From: an uncultured Lachnospira sp.
GTDB taxonomy: Bacteria; Bacillota; Clostridia; Lachnospirales; Lachnospiraceae
Assembly (NCBI GenBank): GCA_910589305.1
Contig: CAJUTV010000003.1
Location: forward strand, 62,001-126,000
DNA: 64,000 bases
Direction: 5' to 3'
In this document: piece after piece, positions 43,495 through 52,252 of the stretch
Layout: the number at the start of each line of letters is the position of its first letter
How positions within the stretch are numbered: the first letter of the stretch is position 1
Notes under the pieces: generated by a model
The model's database searches: none
The model's input: the letters and a program-made list of their open reading frames with translations, nothing else
What the model was told of the DNA's origin: nothing
Made by a program: the position numbers and the translations under genes

Positions 43495-45154
43495 ACTGTT
43501 TATTCGTTCCATGAAGGTAATGGGAAAGCGGATGTATCTTTATTTAGGCGCTATTTTTGTGATGAGTGTAACATTTTCTATGTTTTCAATTATGAGTTCC
43601 CTTTTAATGAAAAGTGTTGTGGATATTGCTCAAGTAGGAGAATACCAGAAATTAGCAGGGACAATTATTGTTATTGTTGTGGTTGGTGTAGTATCTTTGC
43701 TGATATATCGCATTGCAACAATTCGTTATAATGTAGAGGCAAAGCGGGTATATGGTGTACTTTCAGAAGCTGTATTAGAAGTTGAGATGCGTTTGCCTTA
43801 TAGTTATTATGAAAAGCATCATAGTGGAGAGATTATATCAAAAATATTGTATGACTTAGCAAAAATGGGGGATATTTATGGGTCTAGGCTACGAAGAGTG
43901 GTGATGCCATTTATTCAAGTGGTGGTATTTTTGATACCAATGTTTTTGCTGAGTTGGCAGTTGACGCTCTGTCTGGTAGGTGTCAACGCTATAATGATGG
44001 GTTTAGAGATGATGATGCTTAATCCAATGCACAAAGTAAGCACAGAGCTGTCCGCAATTAATACAAAAATGACAAGCCGTTTATCCGATTTGCTGCAGGG
44101 AATGGAACAAGTGCGAATGTATGCAAGTGGTTATAAAACGATTGATGAATTTAAAACGCAAAATCATTGTTATGCCAAAAAATCCAACAAAATGATTTTA
44201 TATAGTGCCTGTTTGGAATCCGGCGGAAAAGGATTTGAATTGTTGTGTTCATTGGTTTTTCTTGTAGTGGGCATTTATTTTGTAGAAAAAGGATATACAA
44301 CACTTGGCGCATTGACTGCTATTTATACCATGTATGGCGTATTTTCTTTTCAGTTTTTGCAGATGGGAAGATATATTCCAGAATTAGTAGGGTGTCTTGT
44401 GAATGCAAAAAATATTTTTGATTTTTTAGATGAAGCAAGAGAACCACAGAATTGGTATACGGATTCGTTTGCTAAAGAAAAATATATAAAAAAAGAATTT
44501 GCTATAACTATCAATTCGGTCACCTTTTCTTATGATGGAGAAAATGCAGTGCTTCAGAATTTTTCGTTGCAGGTAAAAAGCGGTGAATGTGTAGCAATTA
44601 CAGGTGCATCAGGCTGTGGAAAGACAACGCTATCAAAACTTTTATTAGGGTTATATCCGCTTGATGGAGGTACCATTATAATCAATGGGCTGGATATAAA
44701 GGAATGTCATTTGACGGCGTTAAGAAAACAGATAGCATATGTTCCACAAGAACCATATCTGTTTAATGGTTCAATTGAGGAAAATATACGAATGGGACGA
44801 CCAGATGCCACAGAGGAAGAGATTATCAAGGCTGCTAAACAAGCTAATGCACATGAATTTATTATTCAGTTATCACAAGGGTATCAAACAAAAGTTGGAG
44901 AGCGAGGCAATAATTTGTCCGGCGGGCAGCGTCAGCGAATTGCCATTGCCAGAGCAATATTAAAGGATTCTCCTATTATTCTTATGGATGAGGCAACCTC
45001 TGCTTTAGATAATGAATCGGAGCAATTGGTAAACGATGCGTTGAAAAATTTACAGAGGCAAAAAACGATTGTGATGATTGCACATCGACCATCAACGATA
45101 CAATTGGCTGATAGGGTTTGCTGTATGGAAGAAGAGACAAGTGCTTATCAATAA
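43481..45154 (+). CDS. ABC exporter half-transporter 2 (permease-ATPase)
   Basis: A 557-residue partner of the preceding gene with the same layout: membrane domain in residues 1-320, Walker A GASGCGKTTLSKLLLG, signature LSGGQRQRIAIARAIL, Walker B PIILMDEATSALD, H-loop IAHRPST. The Pro in IAHRP replaces the more usual Leu. GGGAGG supports ATG 43481, which overlaps gene 1. The C-terminus is short after the ATPase core. Heterodimeric multidrug or peptide exporters are the likely class. Confidence 0.88.
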   Translation: MKNYKLFIRSMKVMGKRMYLYLGAIFVMSVTFSMFSIMSSLLMKSVVDIAQVGEYQKLAGTIIVIVVVGVVSLLIYRIATIRYNVEAKRVYGVLSEAVLEVEMRLPYSYYEKHHSGEIISKILYDLAKMGDIYGSRLRRVVMPFIQVVVFLIPMFLLSWQLTLCLVGVNAIMMGLEMMMLNPMHKVSTELSAINTKMTSRLSDLLQGMEQVRMYASGYKTIDEFKTQNHCYAKKSNKMILYSACLESGGKGFELLCSLVFLVVGIYFVEKGYTTLGALTAIYTMYGVFSFQFLQMGRYIPELVGCLVNAKNIFDFLDEAREPQNWYTDSFAKEKYIKKEFAITINSVTFSYDGENAVLQNFSLQVKSGECVAITGASGCGKTTLSKLLLGLYPLDGGTIIINGLDIKECHLTALRKQIAYVPQEPYLFNGSIEENIRMGRPDATEEEIIKAAKQANAHEFIIQLSQGYQTKVGERGNNLSGGQRQRIAIARAILKDSPIILMDEATSALDNESEQLVNDALKNLQRQKTIVMIAHRPSTIQLADRVCCMEEETSAYQ

Positions 45155-45325
45155 TAAGTAAAGGTAGCGGTTGAACGCAGTTAAATAATTGCAATTTATT
45201 AATAGAAATCAAGATTTTTATTGCAATTTACAATAAGATGTGATATTATCTAAAAGTTGTGAAAAAGAGATGGTCCTCTGTTACAGTTTTTGTATTAAGA
45301 ACATCCGAATATCAAGGAGGAAACG

Positions 45326-45673
45326 ATGAATAATATTATTAAGAGCATTGAAGATGCGCAGATGAAAGCTGAAATTCCAGTATTTAACGTAGGTGATACA
45401 GTAAGAGTATCCGCTAAGATTAAAGAGGGAAACCGTGAGAGAATACAGGTATTTGAAGGTACTGTTTTAAAGAAGCAGGGAACAGGTGTAAGAGCTACAT
45501 TTACAGTAAGGAAGCTTTCAAGCGGCATTGGTGTTGAAAAGACATGGCCTATACATTCTCCTATCGTTGAGAAGGTAGAAGTCGTAAGACGCGGTAAAGT
45601 AAGAAGAGCAAAACTTTATTACTTACGCAATCGAACAGGTAAGGCTGCTAAAGTAAAAGAATTAGTTAAGTAA
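45326..45673 (+). CDS. rplS: 50S ribosomal protein L19
   Basis: A 115-residue ribosomal protein: FNVGDTVRVSAKIKEGNRER, FEGTVLKKQGTGVRATFTVR and KVEVVRRGKVRRAKLYYLR are highly conserved. AAGGAGG precedes the ATG. It normally follows trmD; here it follows the ABC exporters after 171 bases. A strong terminator follows. Confidence 0.98.
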   Translation: MNNIIKSIEDAQMKAEIPVFNVGDTVRVSAKIKEGNRERIQVFEGTVLKKQGTGVRATFTVRKLSSGIGVEKTWPIHSPIVEKVEVVRRGKVRRAKLYYLRNRTGKAAKVKELVK

Positions 45674-45699
45674 TTTAACAAACTTTGTATTATATTTTT

Positions 45700-45737
45700 G
45701 AACATCTGTAAGTTTTTACTTGTAGATGTTCTTTTTT
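45700..45737 (+). terminator. Terminator after rplS
   Basis: GAACATCTGTAAGT (45700-45713) pairs with ACTTGTAGATGTTC (45718-45731), then T6. Between it and lepB (45738-45942) I see only AT-rich sequence. Confidence 0.92.
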
Positions 45738-45942
45738 CACTTTATTTGGTAAATTGTAAATATTTACTGGATTAGAAATCGGTATTTTTAAGGTATTCCA
45801 AAGTAATGGTGTTTATGATAATATTAACTGAAGAATGAGCAGATTAAAAATACAAAAGTGATTATATAATTTCGGTTATGTAAGATGCAAAAGTATAATA
45901 TAATCAAAATACTTATAAAAGATATATAGAGGATACAATACA

Positions 45943-46503
45943 ATGTCAACATTTTTAAGAAGATACAAAGAAAATGTTTTATTACAAAAAAGATGCAAGG
46001 TTATTGTCGATATAATAATGATTGTGGTATTTGCATATTCACTAGTACTGTTTACATGCGACCGTACCATGATTCATGGCAATTCGATGAAGCCTACCAT
46101 TGAAAATGAAAATACCATTTTAATCAATCGAATGGCATACGCATTATCATCACCAAGCCGTTTTGATATTGTTGCATTTAAAAAAAGAGGAATCCAATCA
46201 AACAAAGTATATGTAAAAAGAATTATTGGGATGCCAGGTGATACTATACAGATTAAAGACAAGCAAATTTATGTTAATGGAGAATTGCTTTCTGATGATA
46301 AATATAATGATAATATACTTACACCAGGTATTGCAGCACAAGAACTTACTTTAAAAGAAAACGAATATTTTTTGATGGGCGATAACCGTAATAACAGTGA
46401 AGACAGTCGTTTTGCCAATATTGGATTGGTAAAAAAAGAAGATATTATTGGTATGGTATGGATGATTGTTGCACCATTTGAAAATATTAAAATTATTACA
46501 TAG
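45943..46503 (+). CDS. lepB: Type I signal peptidase
   Basis: A 186-residue membrane serine protease that removes signal peptides. One N-terminal membrane helix (about 19-38), catalytic Ser48 in IHGNSMKPT and Lys92 in KVYVKRIIGMPGD, then GDNRNNSEDSRF and the VKKEDIIGMVWMIV end. It fits the SipS-like Firmicute type. It lies between rplS and rbgA as in many Clostridia. Confidence 0.96.
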   Translation: MSTFLRRYKENVLLQKRCKVIVDIIMIVVFAYSLVLFTCDRTMIHGNSMKPTIENENTILINRMAYALSSPSRFDIVAFKKRGIQSNKVYVKRIIGMPGDTIQIKDKQIYVNGELLSDDKYNDNILTPGIAAQELTLKENEYFLMGDNRNNSEDSRFANIGLVKKEDIIGMVWMIVAPFENIKIIT

Positions 46504-46514
46504 CAAAAAGAATA

Positions 46515-46649
46515 ATGCGAAAAATAAATTTTTCATGTGCCTGTTTGTGCTGAAGTGTCACAAATAAGGACGATGCAGCAATAAATTTGTTTTGTGACTT
46601 TTATTGCGCCATTTCTATGCTATGCTACGCTTCAGAATGGAGAAATAAT
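46515..46649 (+). repeat. Type-C leader C2 before rbgA
   Basis: GAAAAAT-AA-ATTTTTC (46519-46534) is a palindrome as in C1. TTTGTG (46544-46549) pairs with CACAAA (46559-46564); the loop starts CTGAAG (46550-46555), perfectly complementary to CTTCAG (46630-46635), directly before AATGGAG. GTCACAAA (46557-46564) can also pair with TTTGTGAC (46591-46598). GCAATAAA (46578-46585) is complementary to TTTATTGC (46600-46607). Confidence 0.6.
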
Positions 46650-47507
46650 ATGAATCATTATCAATGGTATCCGGGACATATGACAAAAGCTAGGCGTATG
46701 ATGGAAGAAAATATAAAACTGATAGACCTTGTAATAGAAGTGCTTGATGCCAGAATACCATTTAGCAGCAGAAATCCAGATATTGATACACTTGCAAAGA
46801 ATAAATCCCGAATGATTTTATTAAATAAATCGGACTTATCGGATAAAAATATCAATAAGTTATGGATGGATTATTATAAAGAAAAAGGAATATTTTGTAT
46901 TCAGATTAATTCAAGAACCCAAGAGGGAATCAAGCAAATTAATAGTATAGTCGTTAAAGCATGCAGTGATAAAATAGAGCGCGATAAGAGAAAAGGTATT
47001 ATGAATCGCCCAATTCGAGCAATGGTTGTTGGGATTCCCAATGTGGGAAAATCAACATTTATTAATTCATATGCAGGCAAGGCTTGTGCAAAAACAGGAA
47101 ATAAACCAGGTGTCACAAAGGGAAAACAGTGGATTAAATTAAGAGATAATATTGAATTGTTGGATACGCCTGGAATTTTATGGCCAAAGTTTGACAATCA
47201 AATCGTAGGGCGCAATCTTGCTATGATAGGCTCAATGAATGATGAAATTATTGATAAGGGCGATTTAGCTTTTGAAGTTTTAAAATATGTGACACAGCAT
47301 TATCCGCAAAGCATTGCTCAAAGATATCAGATTGATGAAGAGAACGACATAATTGAAATCATGGACAGTATTGCGGCGGTTCGAGGGTGTCTTAAAAAAG
47401 GAGCAACCACAGATTATGATAAAGTTGCAGGTATTATATTGGACGATTTTAGAAGCGGAAAATTAGGAAATATAACATTGGAAAAGCCAAGTGATAATAT
47501 GGGGTAA
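46650..47507 (+). CDS. rbgA: Ribosome biogenesis GTPase RbgA (YlqF)
   Basis: A 285-residue circularly permuted GTPase for late 50S assembly. G4 LNKSDL precedes G1 GIPNVGKSTFINS and G3 DTPGILWP, the permuted order. The start HYQWYPGHMTKARRMM is diagnostic. ATG 46650 follows GGAGAAATA; an earlier in-frame start is leader. rnhB follows after 8 bases, as in B. subtilis. Confidence 0.97.
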   Translation: MNHYQWYPGHMTKARRMMEENIKLIDLVIEVLDARIPFSSRNPDIDTLAKNKSRMILLNKSDLSDKNINKLWMDYYKEKGIFCIQINSRTQEGIKQINSIVVKACSDKIERDKRKGIMNRPIRAMVVGIPNVGKSTFINSYAGKACAKTGNKPGVTKGKQWIKLRDNIELLDTPGILWPKFDNQIVGRNLAMIGSMNDEIIDKGDLAFEVLKYVTQHYPQSIAQRYQIDEENDIIEIMDSIAAVRGCLKKGATTDYDKVAGIILDDFRSGKLGNITLEKPSDNMG

Positions 47508-47515
47508 TAAATAAA

Positions 47516-48193
47516 ATGAGTACAAAAAAGATGACAGAGAAACAAAAAGAAAAACTGGAAGCTGAAATAAAGCGAACAGAAGAATTAAAGGCATATGAGC
47601 GCGAGTATAAAGACTATAAGTTTATATGCGGAATTGATGAGGCTGGCAGAGGTCCGTTAGCAGGTCCAGTCGTTGCAGGTGCTGTTATATTGCCGAAAGA
47701 TTGTGATATTCTTTATATTAATGACTCAAAGAAACTCAGTGAAAAAAAACGTGAAGAATTGTATGAAACGATAACGAAAAAGGCAGTAAGCTGGGCAGTT
47801 GGGATTGTTGAACAAGATGTGATTGACAAAATCAATATTCTTCAGGCAACATATGAAGCTATGCGGCAAGCTATTAATAAACTTTCAGTTCAGCCCGATA
47901 TATTATTAAACGATGCAGTTACAATACCCGATGTTAAGATAAAACAAGTGCCTATTGTAAAAGGGGATGCAAAAAGCATCAGTATAGGGGCGGCAAGTAT
48001 TATAGCAAAAGTGACAAGAGACCGTATTATGCAGGATTATGATAAACTATATCCACAGTATCAGTTTGGAAAACATAAAGGGTATGGCACAAAGGAACAT
48101 ACAAATATAATAAAAGATATAGGACCTTGCCCAATACATCGAAAAACGTTTATAAAAAAGATTGTAGAATCATCCGAAAAAAGTTTTGTTTAA
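47516..48193 (+). CDS. rnhB: Ribonuclease HII
   Basis: A 225-residue RNase HII that nicks RNA in RNA-DNA hybrids. Catalytic Asp41 and Glu42 in CGIDEAGRGPLAGPV, further acidic residue in LLNDAV, and KGDAKSISIGAASIIAKVTRD. A short charged N-terminal extension precedes the core. It follows rbgA closely and precedes the ylqG/ylqH-like genes, matching the B. subtilis rbgA-rnhB-ylqG-ylqH order. Confidence 0.96.
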   Translation: MSTKKMTEKQKEKLEAEIKRTEELKAYEREYKDYKFICGIDEAGRGPLAGPVVAGAVILPKDCDILYINDSKKLSEKKREELYETITKKAVSWAVGIVEQDVIDKINILQATYEAMRQAINKLSVQPDILLNDAVTIPDVKIKQVPIVKGDAKSISIGAASIIAKVTRDRIMQDYDKLYPQYQFGKHKGYGTKEHTNIIKDIGPCPIHRKTFIKKIVESSEKSFV

Positions 48194-48220
48194 AATGGTT
48201 TATGTCTGTAAGAGATATAT

Positions 48221-48317
48221 TTTGTGTCTATGCGTTGCTTGACACAAACTTGTAAAGACAAAATTTTCTAAATTTTGTTTTTTGTGTAAGAAAGCGGCGC
48301 AGAAATGGGGAGTTCTT
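48221..48317 (+). repeat. Type-A leader element, copy A3 (before the FliK-like gene)
   Basis: TTTGTGTC (48221-48228) pairs with GACACAAA (48241-48248). Loop TGCGTTGCTT (48231-48240) is complementary, with two G-U pairs, to AAGCGGCGCA (48292-48301), which lies before GAAATGGGG. The middle has CAAAATTT-TCT-AAATTTTG. Third TTTGTG at 48281-48286. A reading frame from GTG 48224 runs to TAA 48269. Confidence 0.8.
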
Positions 48318-50018
48318 ATGCAGTTAAATCTAAATTCAATTATTCATCAATTAACCAACAATGCAGGCAGTTCTGTAGATAAAAACTCGCAAACGAGTAA
48401 TGCTACGCCTAGTATGCCCAATAATATACAAAATGCACAGCCAAATACATCAGCTGGAAATGCCTTATTACAAAATATGTTAGCAGGTGATACCTTTACA
48501 GGAAAAGTGATGAGTATTAAAGATGGTATGGCACTTCTTATGCTTGCAGGGGGCAATTTGGTCAATGCGCATATTTCAAACGGCTCTTCTGTTTCTGCCG
48601 GGCAGAATCTCACATTTTTAGTAGAACAAAATACACAACAAAATATTTCAATTAAACCGCTTAACATAAATGAACAGCAGGCATTTCTTATCAACAAAGC
48701 ACTGGATGCAGCAGGATATTCACCAAATGACAGCAATATTCAAGTTGTAAAAGAGTTAATTCATATGAATATGCCAATTGATGCAGCTATGATTGAAAAG
48801 ATGATTACAAGTGCAAATGAATTTCCACAGGCAAATTTAAAGACTATTGCCAATTTAATACGTCTTGAAATGCCTGTTACGCAAGATAATATTATGCAGT
48901 TTGAAGCCTATAGTAATTATCAAAATAGTATATCAAGCGAATTAAATAGTATGGGAGAGCAGTTTAGTCAATTGTTTACGAATATTGTAGGCAGTGAAGC
49001 CACTGTGCAAAATGGTGCGACAGCAAATAATGAGGCACTTGCAGACAATCTTGTAAAACTGCAAAATTTTAATATGCAGCAGGCTTCCATGTTAAATGAC
49101 ATTGTAAATACCTTATATCAAAATACGGCATATCAAGATGTTTCCTATGAAGGTGGTCTTCAGGAAGCTGTTTTATCACAGCCATTACATCAAGTGCTTT
49201 CAGACGAGCAGATGCAAACGATTGAAAGTACCATACATCAGTTGTTGTCTGAATCGCCAGAAAATGAGCAGCTTCAGACGATATCCAATGCACTTGGAGA
49301 AAAGTCATTGACAACCAATCAGCTTTTAAGCAATTTGACGTTATTGCTAAAAAATAATCCAGAATGGGCATCTAAGTTTAGTGCTTTTGGAGAGGCTTCC
49401 ATTATGGAAAAATTATTTTCACAGATGATAAATGAGACGATGAAATTGACGCCGGCAGATGTTGTAAAAGAAGATGGGATAAAAAATTATTATAAACGTT
49501 TAAAACAATCTCTTGAAAAATTGACATCTGATGGAAGAGACAGTGCCTTACCGCAAGAATTGTCTAAAAGTATGAATGAGGTTAAGGCAAATATTGATTT
49601 TATGAATGACCTAAATAAAAATATGACTTATGTGCAGATTCCAATACAGTTAAAAAATAGTGAAACAAATGGTGAATTATATGTTTTTACCAATAAAAAA
49701 GCGTTGGCAAAAGGAGCAGATAACGTTAGTGCAATGCTTCATTTGGATATGGAACATTTAGGTCCTATTGATATTTATGTACGGCTTCAAAATAAAAATG
49801 TTTCAACAAATTTTTGTCTGGAAAGTGAAGAATTGCTTGATTTTGTGTATGCTCATATTGATAAATTGGATGCAAGGTTACAAGCGCTTGGATATTCCAC
49901 AAGCTTTGAAATGAAATTAAATGAGCCGGAAGATAAATTTAATTTTGTTGAGGATTTTGTAGAAAAGGATATTTCAAAAAATAGTACATCACAGTTTATT
50001 TTGGATATAAGAGCGTAA
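48318..50018 (+). CDS. FliK-like (YlqG-type) protein
   Basis: A 566-residue protein rich in Gln, Asn and Ser. The N-terminal 100 residues are low complexity; the middle is helical; the C-terminal 130 residues (LHLDMEHLGPIDIYVRLQNKN and following) resemble the hook-length-control domain of FliK. It sits between rnhB and a FlhB-like gene, exactly the ylqG-ylqH position of B. subtilis. No flagellar genes surround it. The longer frame from 48282 lies in a type-A leader, so ATG 48318 is used. Function outside flagella is unknown. Confidence 0.7.
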   Translation: MQLNLNSIIHQLTNNAGSSVDKNSQTSNATPSMPNNIQNAQPNTSAGNALLQNMLAGDTFTGKVMSIKDGMALLMLAGGNLVNAHISNGSSVSAGQNLTFLVEQNTQQNISIKPLNINEQQAFLINKALDAAGYSPNDSNIQVVKELIHMNMPIDAAMIEKMITSANEFPQANLKTIANLIRLEMPVTQDNIMQFEAYSNYQNSISSELNSMGEQFSQLFTNIVGSEATVQNGATANNEALADNLVKLQNFNMQQASMLNDIVNTLYQNTAYQDVSYEGGLQEAVLSQPLHQVLSDEQMQTIESTIHQLLSESPENEQLQTISNALGEKSLTTNQLLSNLTLLLKNNPEWASKFSAFGEASIMEKLFSQMINETMKLTPADVVKEDGIKNYYKRLKQSLEKLTSDGRDSALPQELSKSMNEVKANIDFMNDLNKNMTYVQIPIQLKNSETNGELYVFTNKKALAKGADNVSAMLHLDMEHLGPIDIYVRLQNKNVSTNFCLESEELLDFVYAHIDKLDARLQALGYSTSFEMKLNEPEDKFNFVEDFVEKDISKNSTSQFILDIRA

Positions 50019-50130
50019 AATAAGGCGATTGTGTAAATGATGTGTTGTTAAAGCTTTGTAGAGGCAAGAAATGTAATATCAAATGATTCAAAGTCTTTTG
50101 CTTTAAAAAAAATGCAGTAAAGAACATGAT

Positions 50131-50231
50131 TTTGTGTCTGTGTGCTGCTTGACACAAAGTTACTAAAAGCGTTTTACTTTTTTAAAATTGAAACGTTTTT
50201 GTGCAAAAAGCAGCACAGAAATGGGATTTTT
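50131..50231 (+). repeat. Type-A leader element, copy A4 (before the FlhB-like gene)
   Basis: TTTGTGTC (50131-50138) pairs with GACACAAA (50151-50158). Loop TGTGCTGCTT (50141-50150) is perfectly complementary to AAGCAGCACA (50208-50217), before GAAATGGG. Compared with A2/A3, a C-G pair becomes U-A. Third TTTGTG at 50198-50203. Short frame: GTG 50134 to TAA 50164. Confidence 0.8.
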
Positions 50232-50540
50232 ATGGCGGAATATAAAGGTGCAAAAAAAAATAGTGATAAGAATAAAACAAAAGTATCTGTTGCGTTAGAA
50301 TATACACCTGGCGAAGAAGCGCCTAAGATTATTGCATCTGGAAAAGGTGTTTTAGCAGAAAAAATTATTGAGAAGGCAAAAGAATCCGATGTGCCTATTT
50401 ATGAGGATAGTAAACTGGCAAATACCTTATCAAAATTGGAACTTGGCGATATGATTCCGCCTGAACTTTATGAAGTTGTAGCAGAAATACTTGTTTTTGT
50501 GGATGATTGTGATAAAATGAAAAGTAAAGTTAAAATATAA
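50232..50540 (+). CDS. FlhB C-terminal-domain homologue (YlqH type)
   Basis: A 102-residue protein matching only the cytoplasmic C-terminal domain of FlhB/YscU: VALEYTPGEEAPKIIASGKG, LAEKIIEKAKESDVPIYED, LGDMIPPELYEVVAEIL. The autocleavage NPTH motif is absent (NKTKV precedes VALEY), so it should not self-cleave. No membrane part is present. It pairs with the FliK-like gene upstream; such orphan pairs occur in non-flagellated Clostridia and in B. subtilis as ylqGH. The cellular role is unknown. Confidence 0.85.
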   Translation: MAEYKGAKKNSDKNKTKVSVALEYTPGEEAPKIIASGKGVLAEKIIEKAKESDVPIYEDSKLANTLSKLELGDMIPPELYEVVAEILVFVDDCDKMKSKVKI

Positions 50541-50555
50541 TCAAGGGGTTCTTAT

Positions 50556-50897
50556 TTGAATAAAAAAGCAATTGGCTCAAAGTGGGAAGCTGCTGCCAGA
50601 GAGTACATAAAAATGTGTGGTTATAAAATTTTATGCTGTAATTATCAATGCTCTATAGGCGAAATTGATATTATAGCACAAGAGCAAAAAACAATGGTTT
50701 TTATTGAAGTGAAGTTCCGCAGTTCAGGGCGTTATGGCACTGCAATCGAAGCGGTTGATAATAGGAAACAGCAAAAAATACGACAGGTGGCTGCTTATTT
50801 TCTTATAACAACATACCATACAGAGTCTATACCTTGTCGATTTGATGTTTTAGGATTTGACAACGAAAATATCACTTATATAAAAAATGCTTTTTAA
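50556..50897 (+). CDS. YraN family endonuclease-like protein (UPF0102)
   Basis: A 113-residue protein with a restriction-endonuclease-like fold: AAREYIKMCGYKILCCNYQC, GEIDIIAQEQKTMVFIEVKFR contains the Asp and the ExK triad. The UPF0102 family may act in DNA metabolism or competence. The TTG start at 50556 follows AAGGGG and is 15 bases after the FlhB-like gene, so both are likely co-transcribed. Exact function is uncertain. Confidence 0.85.
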   Translation: MNKKAIGSKWEAAAREYIKMCGYKILCCNYQCSIGEIDIIAQEQKTMVFIEVKFRSSGRYGTAIEAVDNRKQQKIRQVAAYFLITTYHTESIPCRFDVLGFDNENITYIKNAF

Positions 50898-50977
50898 CTT
50901 ATAATCAATATACACAAGGGATAAAGTAGATTGCAATATCTTTGACTGGATAGAACATGGCTTGCAAGGAGGTATAT

Positions 50978-51853
50978 ATGATTGATAACAGTGTTCGGCG
51001 AATTGCGAACAGACCAAAGACTTGTACATTTGTTCAAGCAGACAATGGAGTGACTTATATTGAATTTGCTCCTTTAAAAGAAATTGATTTTATTACACAT
51101 GGATTTTCGACAAGGTTAGGCGGTGTTAGTTCTGGGATTTATAAAAGCATGAATCTTACATTTGGATTGTCGGATAATCCACAGCATGTAAAAAGAAATT
51201 TTGAGTTAATGGGAGAGGCACTAAAAATTCAACCCCACCATATGGTCTATTCTAAGCAGACGCATACAACGAATGTTATAAAAGTAGATAAACGTCATTT
51301 TGGTATGGGTATAACAAGAGAGCGAACATTTGACAATATAGATGGACTTGTTACAGATGTACCTGGTTTGTGTCTTGTAACTTCTTTTGCAGACTGTATT
51401 CCAGTTGTCATTATTGATAAAAAGAAGCGTTGTATTGCCTCTGTTCATTCTGGCTGGAAAGGTACCGTTGGCAACATATCAAAAAATGCTGTTTTATTGA
51501 TGAGACAAGAATTTAACAGCAATGTAGAGGATATGGTGGCACTGATAGGACCAGGAATATGTCCTTCTTGTTATGAGGTTGGTAGTGATGTGGCACAACA
51601 ATTTATCGGCAGATATACAAAAGAAGAACAACAGCAGATTATCTTAAAAGGAGCCTTTCCAGACAAATATCAATTAGATTTAACCAGCGCAAATAGGTAT
51701 AATCTTATTCATGCCGGGATAGACCAGACCAATATTTTTATAAGTGATATTTGCACATGCTGTAATTCTGATATTTTATTTTCACATAGGGCAACACAGG
51801 GAAAAAGAGGTATTTTGTGTATGTTTGTGTGTATTCAGCATGAAACCACATAA
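50978..51853 (+). CDS. pgeF: Polyphenol oxidase/purine nucleoside phosphorylase family protein (YlmD/PgeF)
   Basis: A 291-residue member of the DUF152 family, formerly called multicopper laccase and shown in related proteins to act on purine nucleosides or on peptidoglycan-editing substrates. Metal ligands are suggested by the SGWKGTVGNI histidine context (HSGWKGT), CIPVVI and GPGICPSCYEV. TRLGGVSSGIYKSMNL is characteristic. AAGGAGG (50967-50973) supports ATG 50978. It is not next to ftsZ or sepF, unlike ylmD in bacilli. Confidence 0.88.
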   Translation: MIDNSVRRIANRPKTCTFVQADNGVTYIEFAPLKEIDFITHGFSTRLGGVSSGIYKSMNLTFGLSDNPQHVKRNFELMGEALKIQPHHMVYSKQTHTTNVIKVDKRHFGMGITRERTFDNIDGLVTDVPGLCLVTSFADCIPVVIIDKKKRCIASVHSGWKGTVGNISKNAVLLMRQEFNSNVEDMVALIGPGICPSCYEVGSDVAQQFIGRYTKEEQQQIILKGAFPDKYQLDLTSANRYNLIHAGIDQTNIFISDICTCCNSDILFSHRATQGKRGILCMFVCIQHETT

Positions 51854-51928
51854 AGATAACTCCCAAAAAAATGTGTTTAGGACAGCAATAAGAATGATTG
51901 TCTTAATAAAATTTTAAGGAGGTAGAAA

Positions 51929-52243
51929 ATGAAAAAGATTTTTTGCATACTTATAACTCTTGCTGTATTGTTTTCATTGACAGCTTGCAGCAACAAAACA
52001 AATGATATGACAACATTTCAGGCAATTATATTGGAAATACATGATGATTATTACCTTGTCGAGCCAGTTAAAGGAAGCGCGGAGCTTAACAGTGCAGACC
52101 AAATAACAGTTTCTATAACAAATATAAATGTTTCACCACAACCAAAAGTGGGAGATACTTTAGAAATTGTATATGATGGTATGATTGCAGAGTCATACCC
52201 TGCACAAATTGCCAAAGTTTACAGTATTAGTATTGTTAAATAA
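51929..52243 (+). CDS. Small lipoprotein (DUF3221-like)
   Basis: A 104-residue secreted lipoprotein. The lipobox LTAC gives a predicted mature N-terminal Cys20. The mature part is a short beta domain: FQAIILEIHDDYYLVEPVKG, then QPKVGDTLEIVYDG, suggesting an OB-like or DUF3221 fold. AAGGAGG is 7 bases upstream. It is convergent with the next gene (9-base gap). Function is unknown. Confidence 0.7.
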   Translation: MKKIFCILITLAVLFSLTACSNKTNDMTTFQAIILEIHDDYYLVEPVKGSAELNSADQITVSITNINVSPQPKVGDTLEIVYDGMIAESYPAQIAKVYSISIVK

Positions 52244-52252
52244 GCAAATTTA

